Virus record (IMG/VR): IMGVR_UViG_3300007511_000077
Coordinates: 1-33,360 of that record
Strand: one strand, 5' to 3'
Origin: a virus
Length of the DNA: 33,360 nucleotides
Every line of letters begins with the position of its first letter. The stretch's first letter is position 1. The position numbers and the translations under genes were made by a program. Below, in pieces: positions 1 to 8,529 of the stretch. A model generated the notes under the pieces. It was given only the letters and a program-made list of their open reading frames with translations, made no database searches and was not told where the DNA came from.

Positions 1-2430
1 AATGTCACCTTTTCTGTCGGTTTCTGTGTTTGAGTTATCAACTTCTGATGTTGGAGTATAGTCTCCAGAAAGATCAACAATCGCAAACGTATCTGCTCTT
101 TTTTCACAAGTTGAAATCATATGATCCTGTGCAGTTGCACCGTTTGAATCTCCTGTTATTCCTGGCATCGAAATCATATTCATTTCAATTTCTTCAGGGT
201 CAGATACAACATCGACAGCCATTTTAATGGAGTTCATCGCATAACTTGTTAACTCAGTTTTTCCAGTTGAAAGTGCTCTCGTGTTATTAAATGGTTCTTT
301 TTCTTGGATATTAAGTCCATCAAAACCACCAATAAGCGGCATCGTAAACTTGTTAAATCCATTATCAAGAATGGTTTTGTAGCCATTACTTCCAGTTGCT
401 GTCATTGAAGAACCGGTTGAAAATTTGGTTGTTCCTCCATCGACATTTGAACCCTGATATGAGCCGGATAACCAAACTGCGATAGTTCCGCTACCATGAT
501 TTTTTCCACTTCCAGTTAAGCAAAGGTCATCTAATGTAAACAGGAATGAATATTCAAGCCCGCCACCAGCGTTCGAGTTTGCCTTTTGGCCCTTCTTACC
601 TGTAGGAGCCGTCACATCGCTTGACACACCATCTTGTGAGGAAATTGCGCTTGGAAATGCTCTCACAAGATCGACATATGATTCGTCAAATCTTCCAAAA
701 TCATCGGGTCGTCCAGTTGCGGCTCCAAAATAAGCGTCTTGAGGACTGTTTAAGTTTCCTTGACTTGAACTATCTCGTACATTAACTGATGGGAAATAAA
801 TCGATGCAGTAAACCACATTGAATCACTATAAAGAGCTTGTGGAATACCGCTCGCCATCTCATTTCCCATATAAATGGGATTTCGGAAGACATCATATCC
901 ATATTCAATAAATACGTTTCTATTCAGAGTTACGGATGAGTGATCGCCGCCAGTCTCATTGGTACTTTGAGTTAATGGAGCTGCTCCACTAAAAAGTGAC
1001 ATTCCCCGCCATCGTACAGGTCCATAAAATCCAAACGGCAAAAATGCAGCGTTTGTTTGTCCATCGTCAACTTGGGAGTTCATGTCCACTCGAATATATT
1101 TAGAGTTTGCAGGATAGTTTCCTTCGTATCGATAACGTCGTTCAGTATCATCCCAAACAACTCTCTGATCTCCAATTTTACGAGGAAGATAGTTCATTGA
1201 ATTTGGATTTAAATCACAAAGAGTAAACTGTTCAACAATCGAAGGTGCTTCATCAGTATCTCTTGCAAGACGAACTTGAACCGTAAATGTCCCATATTCC
1301 TCAAATTGATTTGTTGGCCCTTTAATATCTGCAATAGAAATCTTTAAGTTTTGTGCTTCCCAAGCACCAGCATTATGAGTTATAAATCTGAAAAGCTTTT
1401 GTTGTTCAGTTGCTTGATAGCTTCCGGTTGCCCCTAAGCTTTGTGCAATTGTCCAACCAGTTTGTGCATTTGAAACACTTCTAAGTTGTTGATTTTGGAT
1501 AACAGCATCACTTGATCCAGAAGATAAGGGGGCAATAAATCCATAATAAGTGTCGGTATCAATATACTTATCTTTCATATTTTCGAAAGATTCGCCCAAA
1601 ACATAAGTTTTTCGAGTAGCGGAAGTGTTAATATTGCCGTCAGTTAAAGTTGGGTTGGTATTAAATGCCCGACGAATAAAGTTTTTGCTTGTTCTGTTAA
1701 AGTTAAATAAAACTGTTTCTTTGATAACTCCAGTATTAGAATCATTATTTAATGTAGGTCCAACTGCGCCAGTTGTTGCACCAGCACCGATAATATTTGC
1801 TTTTAAGTTTCCATTTGAGTCAGTTCGAATCGGAGTAACGCTGCCAGAGAAAAGATTACCAGCAAAAGTTTTGCCCGCAAGCTCTACAGAGCCAGTATAA
1901 CAATAAAAAATAGCTGCCAAAGCTCCAGTCATTGCGGTGCTGCCGCTGTCTGCCCATGATGCGGTGGCTGCTGCAACCGCAGTATTCTTTACAACTCCCG
2001 ATGGTATCAAGAAAAGACCGTAAGCACCGCCAGCACCTTGTGTGCTTGGTGCTGAACCAATCTGCCAACCAGCTGCGCCAGCAGCTTGAGTTGAACCAGC
2101 ATTTGAATGTGCTTTTCCAAGAAGACGAACATAGGTGATTGGAGAACTGCTTCTTAAATAAGCTTGTGCCGCATATGTGCCATATGCTGGGGATAAACTA
2201 TCGGGGCCATCACGCCAAGGATCTTGTCCTGAATTGCCAGCAACGGGCATTCCAAAAATCTCAACAAACTCAGACATCGAATCCACTTTAACGGCTCGAA
2301 GACCTGGGCCACGACTCGCACGACCGATGATAACTGGCCCCACTTCTGATGGTACTGCTGGTAATTGGGAGTTATCAATTTCTGCAATTTTAACTCCGGG
2401 GGATACAAATCTAAACTTGCTGATGGGCAT
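1..2430 (-). CDS. 18: Tail sheath protein, T4 gp18-like (C-terminus cut off by window edge)
   Basis: Contractile tail sheath subunit that polymerises around the tail tube and contracts at infection. The reading frame opens at an ATG with a good Shine-Dalgarno (AAGGAGA) and stays open for 810 codons to base 1, so the C-terminal end is missing. The N-terminus (MPISKFRFVSPGVKIAEID) is the classic T4-type sheath start with its SPGV element. Further in are a GGFDGLNI segment near residue 700 and, near residue 775, the conserved CEKRADTFAIVDLSGD stretch of the sheath core. The middle is Ser/Thr/Gly-rich and already makes the protein longer than T4 gp18 (659 residues), suggesting extra surface domains. 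It follows the gp15-like gene after an 83-nt gap holding a candidate late promoter. The tail tube gene (gp19) would be expected next, outside the window. Confidence 0.93.
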   Translation of the reverse strand, partial: MPISKFRFVSPGVKIAEIDNSQLPAVPSEVGPVIIGRASRGPGLRAVKVDSMSEFVEIFGMPVAGNSGQDPWRDGPDSLSPAYGTYAAQAYLRSSSPITYVRLLGKAHSNAGSTQAAGAAGWQIGSAPSTQGAGGAYGLFLIPSGVVKNTAVAAATASWADSGSTAMTGALAAIFYCYTGSVELAGKTFAGNLFSGSVTPIRTDSNGNLKANIIGAGATTGAVGPTLNNDSNTGVIKETVLFNFNRTSKNFIRRAFNTNPTLTDGNINTSATRKTYVLGESFENMKDKYIDTDTYYGFIAPLSSGSSDAVIQNQQLRSVSNAQTGWTIAQSLGATGSYQATEQQKLFRFITHNAGAWEAQNLKISIADIKGPTNQFEEYGTFTVQVRLARDTDEAPSIVEQFTLCDLNPNSMNYLPRKIGDQRVVWDDTERRYRYEGNYPANSKYIRVDMNSQVDDGQTNAAFLPFGFYGPVRWRGMSLFSGAAPLTQSTNETGGDHSSVTLNRNVFIEYGYDVFRNPIYMGNEMASGIPQALYSDSMWFTASIYFPSVNVRDSSSQGNLNSPQDAYFGAATGRPDDFGRFDESYVDLVRAFPSAISSQDGVSSDVTAPTGKKGQKANSNAGGGLEYSFLFTLDDLCLTGSGKNHGSGTIAVWLSGSYQGSNVDGGTTKFSTGSSMTATGSNGYKTILDNGFNKFTMPLIGGFDGLNIQEKEPFNNTRALSTGKTELTSYAMNSIKMAVDVVSDPEEIEMNMISMPGITGDSNGATAQDHMISTCEKRADTFAIVDLSGDYTPTSEVDNSNTETDRKGDI

Positions 2431-2474
2431 TTATACGTTCTCCTTAATAGAAACTAACACTTTTAAAGTCTTTA

Positions 2475-2483
2475 ATAAATAGT
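2475..2483 (-). promoter_or_regulatory. Candidate late promoter motif before tail sheath
   Basis: Coding-strand ACTATTTAT, one of the recurring intergenic copies in this window. It lies 44 nt upstream of the sheath ATG in an 83-nt gap. Function is inferred from recurrence and position only. Confidence 0.5.
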
Positions 2484-2513
2484 ATCTTATGCCTCAAAAA
2501 GACATGCGAAACC

Positions 2514-3410
2514 TTAACTCGGCAATTTTCCATGAATCCAGGGCAAATCATCTTCAAAAATAGCCCTTTCGCGAGGAGTATTTACATCAATCGCATTTTC
2601 TCTAATAACGATTTCTGGTGTCTCTTGGTTTTTATCTCCGCCAACTAAATGCCCCATAACCTTAAGTTGCACGTTTGTTTGAAAGATTCTGCTTTCTTCT
2701 CCCAGTTCCGTTACATTGTTGTTTTCTGCAAAATCTTGCTGAATAAACAACTCATATTGATGTTTGTCTCTCTCTATCACTTCGTAGTTTATTCCTCCAG
2801 TTTTTGTAATAAATGGCTGAATAATTTGATTGATCTGTTGTTGATATTCTGTTCTCACTTCAATCGTATATGAAACATCAATATACACCGGCATTGGAAT
2901 TGATATTAGCTCATAAACTACTTTTTTACCTGGATCTTTTCTTGGAAAGTTTATTCTGGCTGGTCCAGCACCAACTATTTTATTATATTTTCTTGCTGAA
3001 TATGCATTCTTAAAACCAGCTGTTTTATCTTGCTGGATTCTTCTTGCTATTTCGATTGATCCTCCCTTATAATAACCATTAACAGGATCTGCACTTTTCG
3101 GATCAATATTCCCATAAAACATTCCCTTTCGTGTTGGGTCTTTAACTATTCCATCTCTCTTTAATGTTATCATTGGGAAAATCAATGCACCGCCACCATC
3201 TCTTAAGTCTTTATTAGATTTAATCTGGTGAGATCGTTCGCCTGCAACCCAAAGAACTGGGACTTTTTTGAACCCTTTATTTGTTTCGCAAAAAATATCC
3301 ATTTGATCGTTAAGCCAGTCATACACAGCATAATCTATGGTTTCTATTGTGGAAGCCTTAAAGGGAACAACGGTTCTTTTGGTATCCAGTTTTTTATTAT
3401 CACTTGCCAT
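2514..3410 (-). CDS. 15: Tail completion / sheath terminator protein, T4 gp15-like
   Basis: Probably caps the completed tail and joins it to the neck. The 298-residue product is close to T4 gp15 (272). Matching features, in the same order as in gp15, are a KVPVLWVAGER segment near residue 50 (gp15 has IRVPITYASKE), a YELISIPMPVYIDVSYTIEV stretch near residue 190 (gp15: MIYELSIFTRYEDDM), then QQINQIIQPF (gp15: QIVEQILPYFQPHF) and a final beta region ending in QLKVMGHLVGG. The frame stays open further upstream, but the ATG at 3410 has an AAGGA ribosome site and overlaps the preceding gene by only 11 nt, so I chose it. It sits between gp14-like and sheath genes, as gp15 does relative to gp14 in T4. 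The homology was judged by eye. Confidence 0.72.
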   Translation of the reverse strand: MASDNKKLDTKRTVVPFKASTIETIDYAVYDWLNDQMDIFCETNKGFKKVPVLWVAGERSHQIKSNKDLRDGGGALIFPMITLKRDGIVKDPTRKGMFYGNIDPKSADPVNGYYKGGSIEIARRIQQDKTAGFKNAYSARKYNKIVGAGPARINFPRKDPGKKVVYELISIPMPVYIDVSYTIEVRTEYQQQINQIIQPFITKTGGINYEVIERDKHQYELFIQQDFAENNNVTELGEESRIFQTNVQLKVMGHLVGGDKNQETPEIVIRENAIDVNTPRERAIFEDDLPWIHGKLPS

Positions 3411-3891
3411 CAAATAATCCTTCTCGTGCGCGGTGACATTTAGCCGAAATCTCAATTTTATGTTGTGTTCTGCCAAATATTTCTTTTGGTTCGCTTAAAG
3501 TAAGTATCTCGTAATGGTTGGAGCCATATAATATAAAATCACCTTCACGAACAAACAAATCTTGATCTTCTGTTAATCTTCGCTTATGAAAGTGAATCGT
3601 AATAGTTGCCAACATATCAAGGCCGAAAGAGCTTTGAGCTGTTGTTTCATGTGTTTCATGTGCAACAAGAGCATAAACACGAATTGGGGGCAACCAAGTT
3701 TTTCTTATAGCTTCCCCATATAAAGGATGAAAGTTGGTATGTTCTATGCTTATTGGGTAATAAATGATGGTTTGTCCAATGACTTTTTCGATCAACTCAT
3801 CATTTACTTGTTTAACAAGATCTCTTTCTTTTTGCCCAAGAAAAAGGGGTGGTGGTGGAGCACTTGGTTGATTCCATTTATTATCTGCCAT
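3400..3891 (-). CDS. 14: Neck protein, T4 gp14-like
   Basis: Probable neck or head-completion protein, 163 residues, shorter than T4 gp14 (256). The C-terminal half has the pattern GDFILYGSNHYEILTLSEP followed by a segment ending AREGLFD. It resembles the [20 protein letters not shown] region of T4 gp14, a compact beta domain with a Tyr/Glu-Ile core. The N-terminus is proline-rich (PSAPPPPLFLGQ). It lies between gp13-like and gp15-like genes, matching the T4 order 13-14-15, which is the main support. The stop overlaps the start of the next gene by 11 nt, so the two are probably translationally coupled. An AAAGGA sequence lies unusually close to the ATG. Confidence 0.6.
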   Translation of the reverse strand: MADNKWNQPSAPPPPLFLGQKERDLVKQVNDELIEKVIGQTIIYYPISIEHTNFHPLYGEAIRKTWLPPIRVYALVAHETHETTAQSSFGLDMLATITIHFHKRRLTEDQDLFVREGDFILYGSNHYEILTLSEPKEIFGRTQHKIEISAKCHRAREGLFDGK

Positions 3892-3905
3892 ATCCTTTCA
3901 CCTTA

Positions 3906-5222
3906 TTATCCAACATATATGCCAAATGGAATATTGGCATGAATGCGACCAGCACTATCAACTGCATCAGCATCCTTTGTAACTAAAGTAGAGTAGGTAA
4001 GTTCATCAAGCAATGTTTTTAGTTCTTCTTTAAGAGCCGTTTGTTCTTCTTTTGCTTGACTTAATAATCCATCAGCATTCAATGTAACTGATTCACCCGG
4101 AATTGGAATTGCGCCAAACTTGCCTCTGACTTGTCCTAACATTTCTTTTGAAACCGCAAAAGCATATTTTCTAATCCATTGTTTACCCATGCTATTAATA
4201 TTATCATAAGGAATATTAACAAAAGGTAATGTATTATAGTTATTAACCCCATTAACTCCATCAAGTCTATCTGAACTGCCAGTTGCATATGAATCCACCT
4301 TAACTGAAAATTCAAACCATATTTTTGTTGGTGAACCAGTACCAGGATTTGACGGTGGAGGAAAAATTCTTATTCTATTATCTCTTAACTCATAAGAATA
4401 GTGAGAAGCCCTCGTATAAAGGTTTGTTTCAAATGCCAAAGATTGTAACTTATTTTGCCATGCTGGAACAACCTCAAATGTTGATTCATCAGAATATTGT
4501 CCATAAGTAAACAAGTTTCCAACAACATTTAAGCCGCCATAATATCCATAAAACCTCCACATAGCGGCTGGTGATTTATAATACACCCTTCGAACTTCAA
4601 TTCTTTTATTCTGGACTTTATTTGCAAAATCTTGTCCTGCTGTCGAACCATCTGTTGATGCATCTTGAACAATTTGTTGCAAATCATAGTCTTGTTTTTC
4701 ATCTACTAAAGTGATGGATGACGAATAAATTCTTCCATCTCCATAACCAGCTTCTGTCGCAAGACCTTCTGAAATTCTCTTTCCATATTCAAATGTAAAT
4801 TTAGGATATTTTAAGGCAGTTTGAGTTCCCAATAAACTTGAAGATAACTCACCAGATTTTAAAACCCCATCTTGATCAAATGTACCAGTGGGTGTTCCTA
4901 GAAAACTTGATAATACATTTTTTGCTTGATGATTATTAACAACATAAGAATATTCTAATGTTGCAATCTCATATGCGGTATATACATTATTATCTGTGAT
5001 TTCAATGTCTAAAATATCCCCTCCAAGCATTTTATATGTAAAGGAAACTTGATCAATAGCGCCTGAAATCCAAGAAGTCGAATATAGAGCACTTCCTGTT
5101 TCTGCATACATTCCATAAGGTAATGAAGCCGAATTTGGGAAGTTTCCGCTTGCATGAGTTCCGGTTGCAGGTAATATAATAGAACTTGTTACGCTTAGTG
5201 GTGTTAATGCTTGAACTGCCAT
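3906..5222 (-). CDS. 13: Neck protein, T4 gp13-like
   Basis: Probable neck protein joining head and tail, 438 residues against 309 in T4. A conserved region near residue 65 reads GGDILDIEITDNNVYTAYE then ATLEYSYVVNNHQAKN, the hallmark of the marine T4-like gp13 family. A central region has a Trp/Tyr-rich stretch (AAMWRFYGYYGG) and an RIFPPPSNPG element. The C-terminus carries a helical SQAKEEQTALKEELKTLLDEL segment and ends HANIPFGIYVG. The ATG has a good ribosome site (CAGGAG, 7 nt away) and a late-type motif just upstream. It is the first gene after the capsid terminator and begins a neck-tail unit with gp14- and gp15-like genes. Confidence 0.68.
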   Translation of the reverse strand: MAVQALTPLSVTSSIILPATGTHASGNFPNSASLPYGMYAETGSALYSTSWISGAIDQVSFTYKMLGGDILDIEITDNNVYTAYEIATLEYSYVVNNHQAKNVLSSFLGTPTGTFDQDGVLKSGELSSSLLGTQTALKYPKFTFEYGKRISEGLATEAGYGDGRIYSSSITLVDEKQDYDLQQIVQDASTDGSTAGQDFANKVQNKRIEVRRVYYKSPAAMWRFYGYYGGLNVVGNLFTYGQYSDESTFEVVPAWQNKLQSLAFETNLYTRASHYSYELRDNRIRIFPPPSNPGTGSPTKIWFEFSVKVDSYATGSSDRLDGVNGVNNYNTLPFVNIPYDNINSMGKQWIRKYAFAVSKEMLGQVRGKFGAIPIPGESVTLNADGLLSQAKEEQTALKEELKTLLDELTYSTLVTKDADAVDSAGRIHANIPFGIYVG

Positions 5223-5238
5223 CTTGTTCTCCTGTAAG

Positions 5239-5247
5239 ATAAATAGT
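5239..5247 (-). promoter_or_regulatory. Candidate late promoter motif before gp13-like gene
   Basis: Coding-strand ACTATTTAT, 16 nt upstream of the ATG at 5222 and just downstream of the capsid terminator. This is where a new promoter would be needed if transcripts end at 5271-5306. Confidence 0.55.
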
Positions 5248-5270
5248 TAAACAGCGCCTTAAATGAAAAA

Positions 5271-5306
5271 GAAAACCCCACCTCTCAAAAGAAAGATGGG
5301 GTTTTC
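5271..5306 (-). terminator. Intrinsic terminator after the major capsid gene
   Basis: A perfect 10-bp inverted repeat (GAAAACCCCA / TGGGGTTTTC, arms 5271-5280 and 5297-5306) with a 16-nt loop lies 25 nt after the capsid stop. On the minus strand the stem is followed by TTTTTC, a textbook rho-independent signal. It separates the capsid from the neck-tail unit. Confidence 0.88.
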
Positions 5307-5331
5307 TATTTTAGAATGTTAACTAATCAGA

Positions 5332-7260
5332 TTAGCCAAGCAAATCTTCGACAATGACAAGACCGTACATATCGGGTCGAACCATTTTCTTACCGTATCG
5401 AGTCATCACACCCTTGCGAGGCGTGAAGTCGTCAACACCGAAGATAGTCGGAGTGACTTGTAGCGGGACATACGGAGCATATACGTAGCCACTTTCAAGG
5501 AAGCTACCACCCTTACGTCCTACAAGGATTGCATTTCGTGGGAAATACGGATCAACGTACACATCCCATTTCTTGCTAATCGAACCAGTCTTTACAGCAC
5601 CAGCAGTTCCGCGATTTTCATCAGCGGTTGTATCTGCGCGGAATCCACTCGTAAACTCAAGGATGTTTGCAACCTCTGGTCCACAGACCAAGAAGTTTGC
5701 TCCACCTCGTAACGTTTTACGATGAATGTTCGCAGAAACATCATTAACTGTTTCAAGAAGAGTTTCATACCATTCAGAAACAGTGCCAGTAAAGTCAGGC
5801 AAGACAGTTGCACCAGGAAGACCGAGAATTTGCCTTCCAGTATCCTTAACAACAAACTTACCAGGCCGACGTGACCAGTAATAAGTGCCAGCTGTGCTAT
5901 CTTTAACAAGATCCTCAAGGATTTCTTGATCAATCTCAAGTGCAATGTGTTCAGACAAAATACCAGTCAACTCAACCTCGGCGTCGAGATTGTGATAAGC
6001 ATTAATATCTTGCTGCAACTCCGGTGTCCATTTAGCTTTTAGCTTCTTGGTCATCGCAGTAATCGATACACTGTCAACCTTGATGTCAATCTCTGGAATA
6101 TTTCCTGAGTTTTCAAGATTCCACTTAGTTGTTCCAACAACAGCACCAACTGCTCGGTCGTTTGCACTACCAGAGAAGTTATCAGTAACCGTGAATGTAA
6201 TTTCCGCACCTTTGTTCCTGGTCGAAGCGCCTGCATTATTTGACATAACGCTACCACGAGTAAGAACGGCATCCACACCGGTCGCGCCCGCAGTACCTCC
6301 GCCAGAACCAGCAGCAAGCACTGAAGGATTAAGAGCACCATCAAGACTTGCCATAACAATATAGAAACAACTTTTGCTATCGCCAGCTTGATATTTGCCT
6401 CGATTACTACCTGACCATTGTGTCAATCTTCGAATCTGTGAACCCGAAACAGCCGCGTCAGCACCACCACCATTGGTGGGGCCTGCGATGGCCGTACCAG
6501 AAGATCGCAAAGTAACCGTAACTAAATCCGATTCATTAAGTTGCTGGAACCCTGAACCATTCGTTTCTTGAGCTGCCGACGCAGAATGAATGAGAAGAAC
6601 AGCAGCTGTCGTTGTTCCTGAAATAAAATCAGGATCATAACGCAACAAACTATCAAAAGCTGCTTGCTCATCAGCACCAACCGCAACTTCACCAGCCGGA
6701 AACATTGCTCCGGTTCCGCCATAAGTTCCAGATGCGAAAATATAAGGCGTAAGCTTTACCGAACCAGTTGGTGAAGAATATCCGTTATTCAAGCCATAAA
6801 AGCTTGTGTCGGAATTTTTGAGATTGCCAGCATCAACTTGCAAATCAACACCACCAGTAATTTGTGAACCAACGACACTACCACCATATACAGATTGGCC
6901 TGCGGTTGATCCAAGTCGTGTTGAGTTCGTCTTAAAGTCTAGAAAGAAGATAAGACCAGAAGGCAAGCTCATTGGCTGAACAGAGACAAGCTCGTTAGCA
7001 ATAAGACCACCAAATACACGTCGAACGATAGGGAATGCTACAGCTGCAAAGCCTTCAACATCTCCTGCCATCATAGATGAAGCTTCACGAAGAAGCTCCT
7101 TTGCTTGGTTTTCAAGAAGACATGCCATCGTTTGACGACTATGATCTGCCTCGATCCCCTCTAAAAGACCAGTCTTTTCCCATTTGTTGAGAAGAGCTTG
7201 GCCCTCTTTTTGGACATTACGACTAATAATGCCCTCAGTTAATTTTTCAATTATACTCAT
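5332..7260 (-). CDS. 23: Major capsid protein, T4 gp23-like
   Basis: Main shell subunit of the head, 642 residues against 521 (precursor) in T4. Near residue 75 it has the gp23-family segment FPIVRRVFGGLIANELVSVQ followed by PMSLPSGLIFFLDF. Near residue 385 it has PEIDIKVDSVSITAM, then KWTPELQQDINAYHNLDAE and EHIALEIDQEILEDL. The C-terminus has YAPYVPLQVTPTIF and MTRYGKKMVRPDMYGL. About 250 Gly/Ala/Ser/Thr-rich residues (roughly 115-365) lie between these conserved blocks and account for the extra length, probably a surface insertion domain. The ATG at 7260 has an AAGGAG site, and a possible start 10 codons upstream lies inside the scaffold gene. It directly follows scaffold, as gene 23 follows 22 in T4, and a strong terminator follows it. 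Confidence 0.96.
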   Translation of the reverse strand: MSIIEKLTEGIISRNVQKEGQALLNKWEKTGLLEGIEADHSRQTMACLLENQAKELLREASSMMAGDVEGFAAVAFPIVRRVFGGLIANELVSVQPMSLPSGLIFFLDFKTNSTRLGSTAGQSVYGGSVVGSQITGGVDLQVDAGNLKNSDTSFYGLNNGYSSPTGSVKLTPYIFASGTYGGTGAMFPAGEVAVGADEQAAFDSLLRYDPDFISGTTTAAVLLIHSASAAQETNGSGFQQLNESDLVTVTLRSSGTAIAGPTNGGGADAAVSGSQIRRLTQWSGSNRGKYQAGDSKSCFYIVMASLDGALNPSVLAAGSGGGTAGATGVDAVLTRGSVMSNNAGASTRNKGAEITFTVTDNFSGSANDRAVGAVVGTTKWNLENSGNIPEIDIKVDSVSITAMTKKLKAKWTPELQQDINAYHNLDAEVELTGILSEHIALEIDQEILEDLVKDSTAGTYYWSRRPGKFVVKDTGRQILGLPGATVLPDFTGTVSEWYETLLETVNDVSANIHRKTLRGGANFLVCGPEVANILEFTSGFRADTTADENRGTAGAVKTGSISKKWDVYVDPYFPRNAILVGRKGGSFLESGYVYAPYVPLQVTPTIFGVDDFTPRKGVMTRYGKKMVRPDMYGLVIVEDLLG

Positions 7261-7273
7261 TATTTTTTTCTCC

Positions 7274-8380
7274 TTAAATAATTCCTGCAAGCTTCTTCAT
7301 TCGCTCTACAGCAGAATCAGAGGCTTGCTCTTTTTTGTTATTTGATTTCAAAACAAGCCGGTTATTTTTACTTACAGCCTCATTTAAGTTTTTAGGTGCA
7401 TTTTGCGCCTTTGACGAAAGTGATTCGTGTAAAGTTTTATAAATAACTTTGGCTTCTTCAGTTGAATTCGCGTTTGAAACCGCTTCGACAAGTTTTTCTT
7501 TTTGTCGCTCATTCAAGGAGTGGGATTCCAGAATACGATTCTGATATACCAATTTAGCATTGGCTGTATTAAGTTCAGTTAGTTTATCACTAACTTGATG
7601 GGCAATACTCTTAAGCTCATTGTGCTCTTTTACAAGTCTATTCTTGGAAGACTTGAGAGATTTTACTTGCTCTTCTAAATTTACGATTTTTTTGAGTGCT
7701 TTTTCATACTCTTCATTTTGTTCTTTTTGTTCCGTGTCTTCAGATAATGCTGCTGCCACTTCGACTGCACGGATTTGTTCGCCTTCAGTGGGGTGAGTTG
7801 TGCCAAGTGTTCCACGAGCGACATTTTTTAAATCAACTCTTAATATTTCACCAATAGCTTCTTTAAGATCTTCTTCATCAAGATCTATTTCTTCATCAAG
7901 ATCTATTTCTTCATCAAGATCTTCCGATTTTATTGATTCTTTAGGATTTTTTGCATCATCTTCTTCGTTTAGGAGTTCTTGAAGATCGGATTCTAAAACT
8001 TCATATGTTAATCCTGCGCCAACTCCAAGCTCTATTGGTTCTTCCACTTCTTCTTCTTTGCCTAACTCGGCCATAAGTGCAGATAAATCAAGATCGACTT
8101 CTTTTTCTTTTTCGGGACAAGCACAAACTTCCTCGCCTTCAACAGCCTTCATAGATAGTTCATCTGTTATTTCATCTGCAAGTTCGTCGCGGTCAACTTC
8201 TCCTTCAATCGGTGGTTCCAACCCTAGTGGATCTTCCACTGGTTGTTCTAAAAGGGTATCAATAGCTTCTTTAATTTCTCCAGAATACTTTTCAATAACC
8301 TGCTGTTCTGCATTCTTAATTGCAGCTTCTTTCAAAGCTTGGGCGTCTATAACCGCTTGTTCTAACATAGATGATGACAT
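7274..8380 (-). CDS. 22: Prohead core scaffold protein, T4 gp22-like
   Basis: Probable internal scaffold around which the capsid assembles and which the prohead protease then degrades. The 368-residue protein is very acidic in its N-terminal half, including an 18-bp-encoded DEEIDL tandem repeat near residue 160. Residues about 225-300 form a coiled coil with heptad-like Lys/Glu/Leu. The C-terminal part contains AKLVYQNRILESHSLNERQ then KEKLVEAVSNANSTEEAKVI, a pattern typical of gp22-type core proteins in T4-like phages. An AGGAG ribosome site precedes the ATG, a late-type motif lies 30 nt upstream, and major capsid follows after a 13-nt gap. T4 gp22 is 269 residues, so this is an enlarged version. 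Confidence 0.82.
   Translation of the reverse strand: MSSSMLEQAVIDAQALKEAAIKNAEQQVIEKYSGEIKEAIDTLLEQPVEDPLGLEPPIEGEVDRDELADEITDELSMKAVEGEEVCACPEKEKEVDLDLSALMAELGKEEEVEEPIELGVGAGLTYEVLESDLQELLNEEDDAKNPKESIKSEDLDEEIDLDEEIDLDEEDLKEAIGEILRVDLKNVARGTLGTTHPTEGEQIRAVEVAAALSEDTEQKEQNEEYEKALKKIVNLEEQVKSLKSSKNRLVKEHNELKSIAHQVSDKLTELNTANAKLVYQNRILESHSLNERQKEKLVEAVSNANSTEEAKVIYKTLHESLSSKAQNAPKNLNEAVSKNNRLVLKSNNKKEQASDSAVERMKKLAGII
7871..7922 (-). repeat. 18-bp tandem repeat, almost three copies, in the scaffold gene
   Basis: The 18-bp unit starting TTCTTCATCAAGATCTAT on the plus strand occurs at 7871 and 7889 exactly, with 16 bases of a third copy at 7907. In frame it encodes consecutive DEEIDL acidic hexapeptides, so copy number can change without a frameshift. 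Confidence 0.9.
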
Positions 8381-8410
8381 TTAAATCTCCTAAAACACTA
8401 TTTGTCTCAA

Positions 8411-8419
8411 ATAAATAGT
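8411..8419 (-). promoter_or_regulatory. Candidate late promoter motif before scaffold gene
   Basis: Coding-strand ACTATTTAT, preceded by TG, 30 nt upstream of the scaffold ATG. The surrounding 149-nt gap (8381-8529) otherwise holds only the scaffold ribosome site and a GC-richer segment next to the LamG-like gene. Confidence 0.55.
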
Positions 8420-8529
8420 CAGTAAGTTTAGTAAAATACTATAAATTGGTGGTTTTAGAGATTATGGTGAATCCGTTACAACTTGACATTGTGCTTCGGC
8501 TTTGCGATTAGTCGTCCCAATCGCTCACG

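Noticed and set aside
1625-1900. Plus-strand frames of 60-150 codons throughout the window (for example 1625-1900, 6047-6364, 20335-20787)
   Set aside because: They lie opposite well-supported minus-strand genes, lack ribosome sites and known motifs, and look like the antisense of Ser/Lys/Glu-rich coding sequence.
7275-7283. AATTATTTA before the major capsid gene as a late motif
   Set aside because: It overlaps the stop codon of the scaffold gene and has two mismatches; too weak to list.
8504-8524. Inverted repeat GCGATT / AATCGC after the LamG-like gene as a terminator
   Set aside because: Stem only 6 bp, 9-nt loop and no T run after it.
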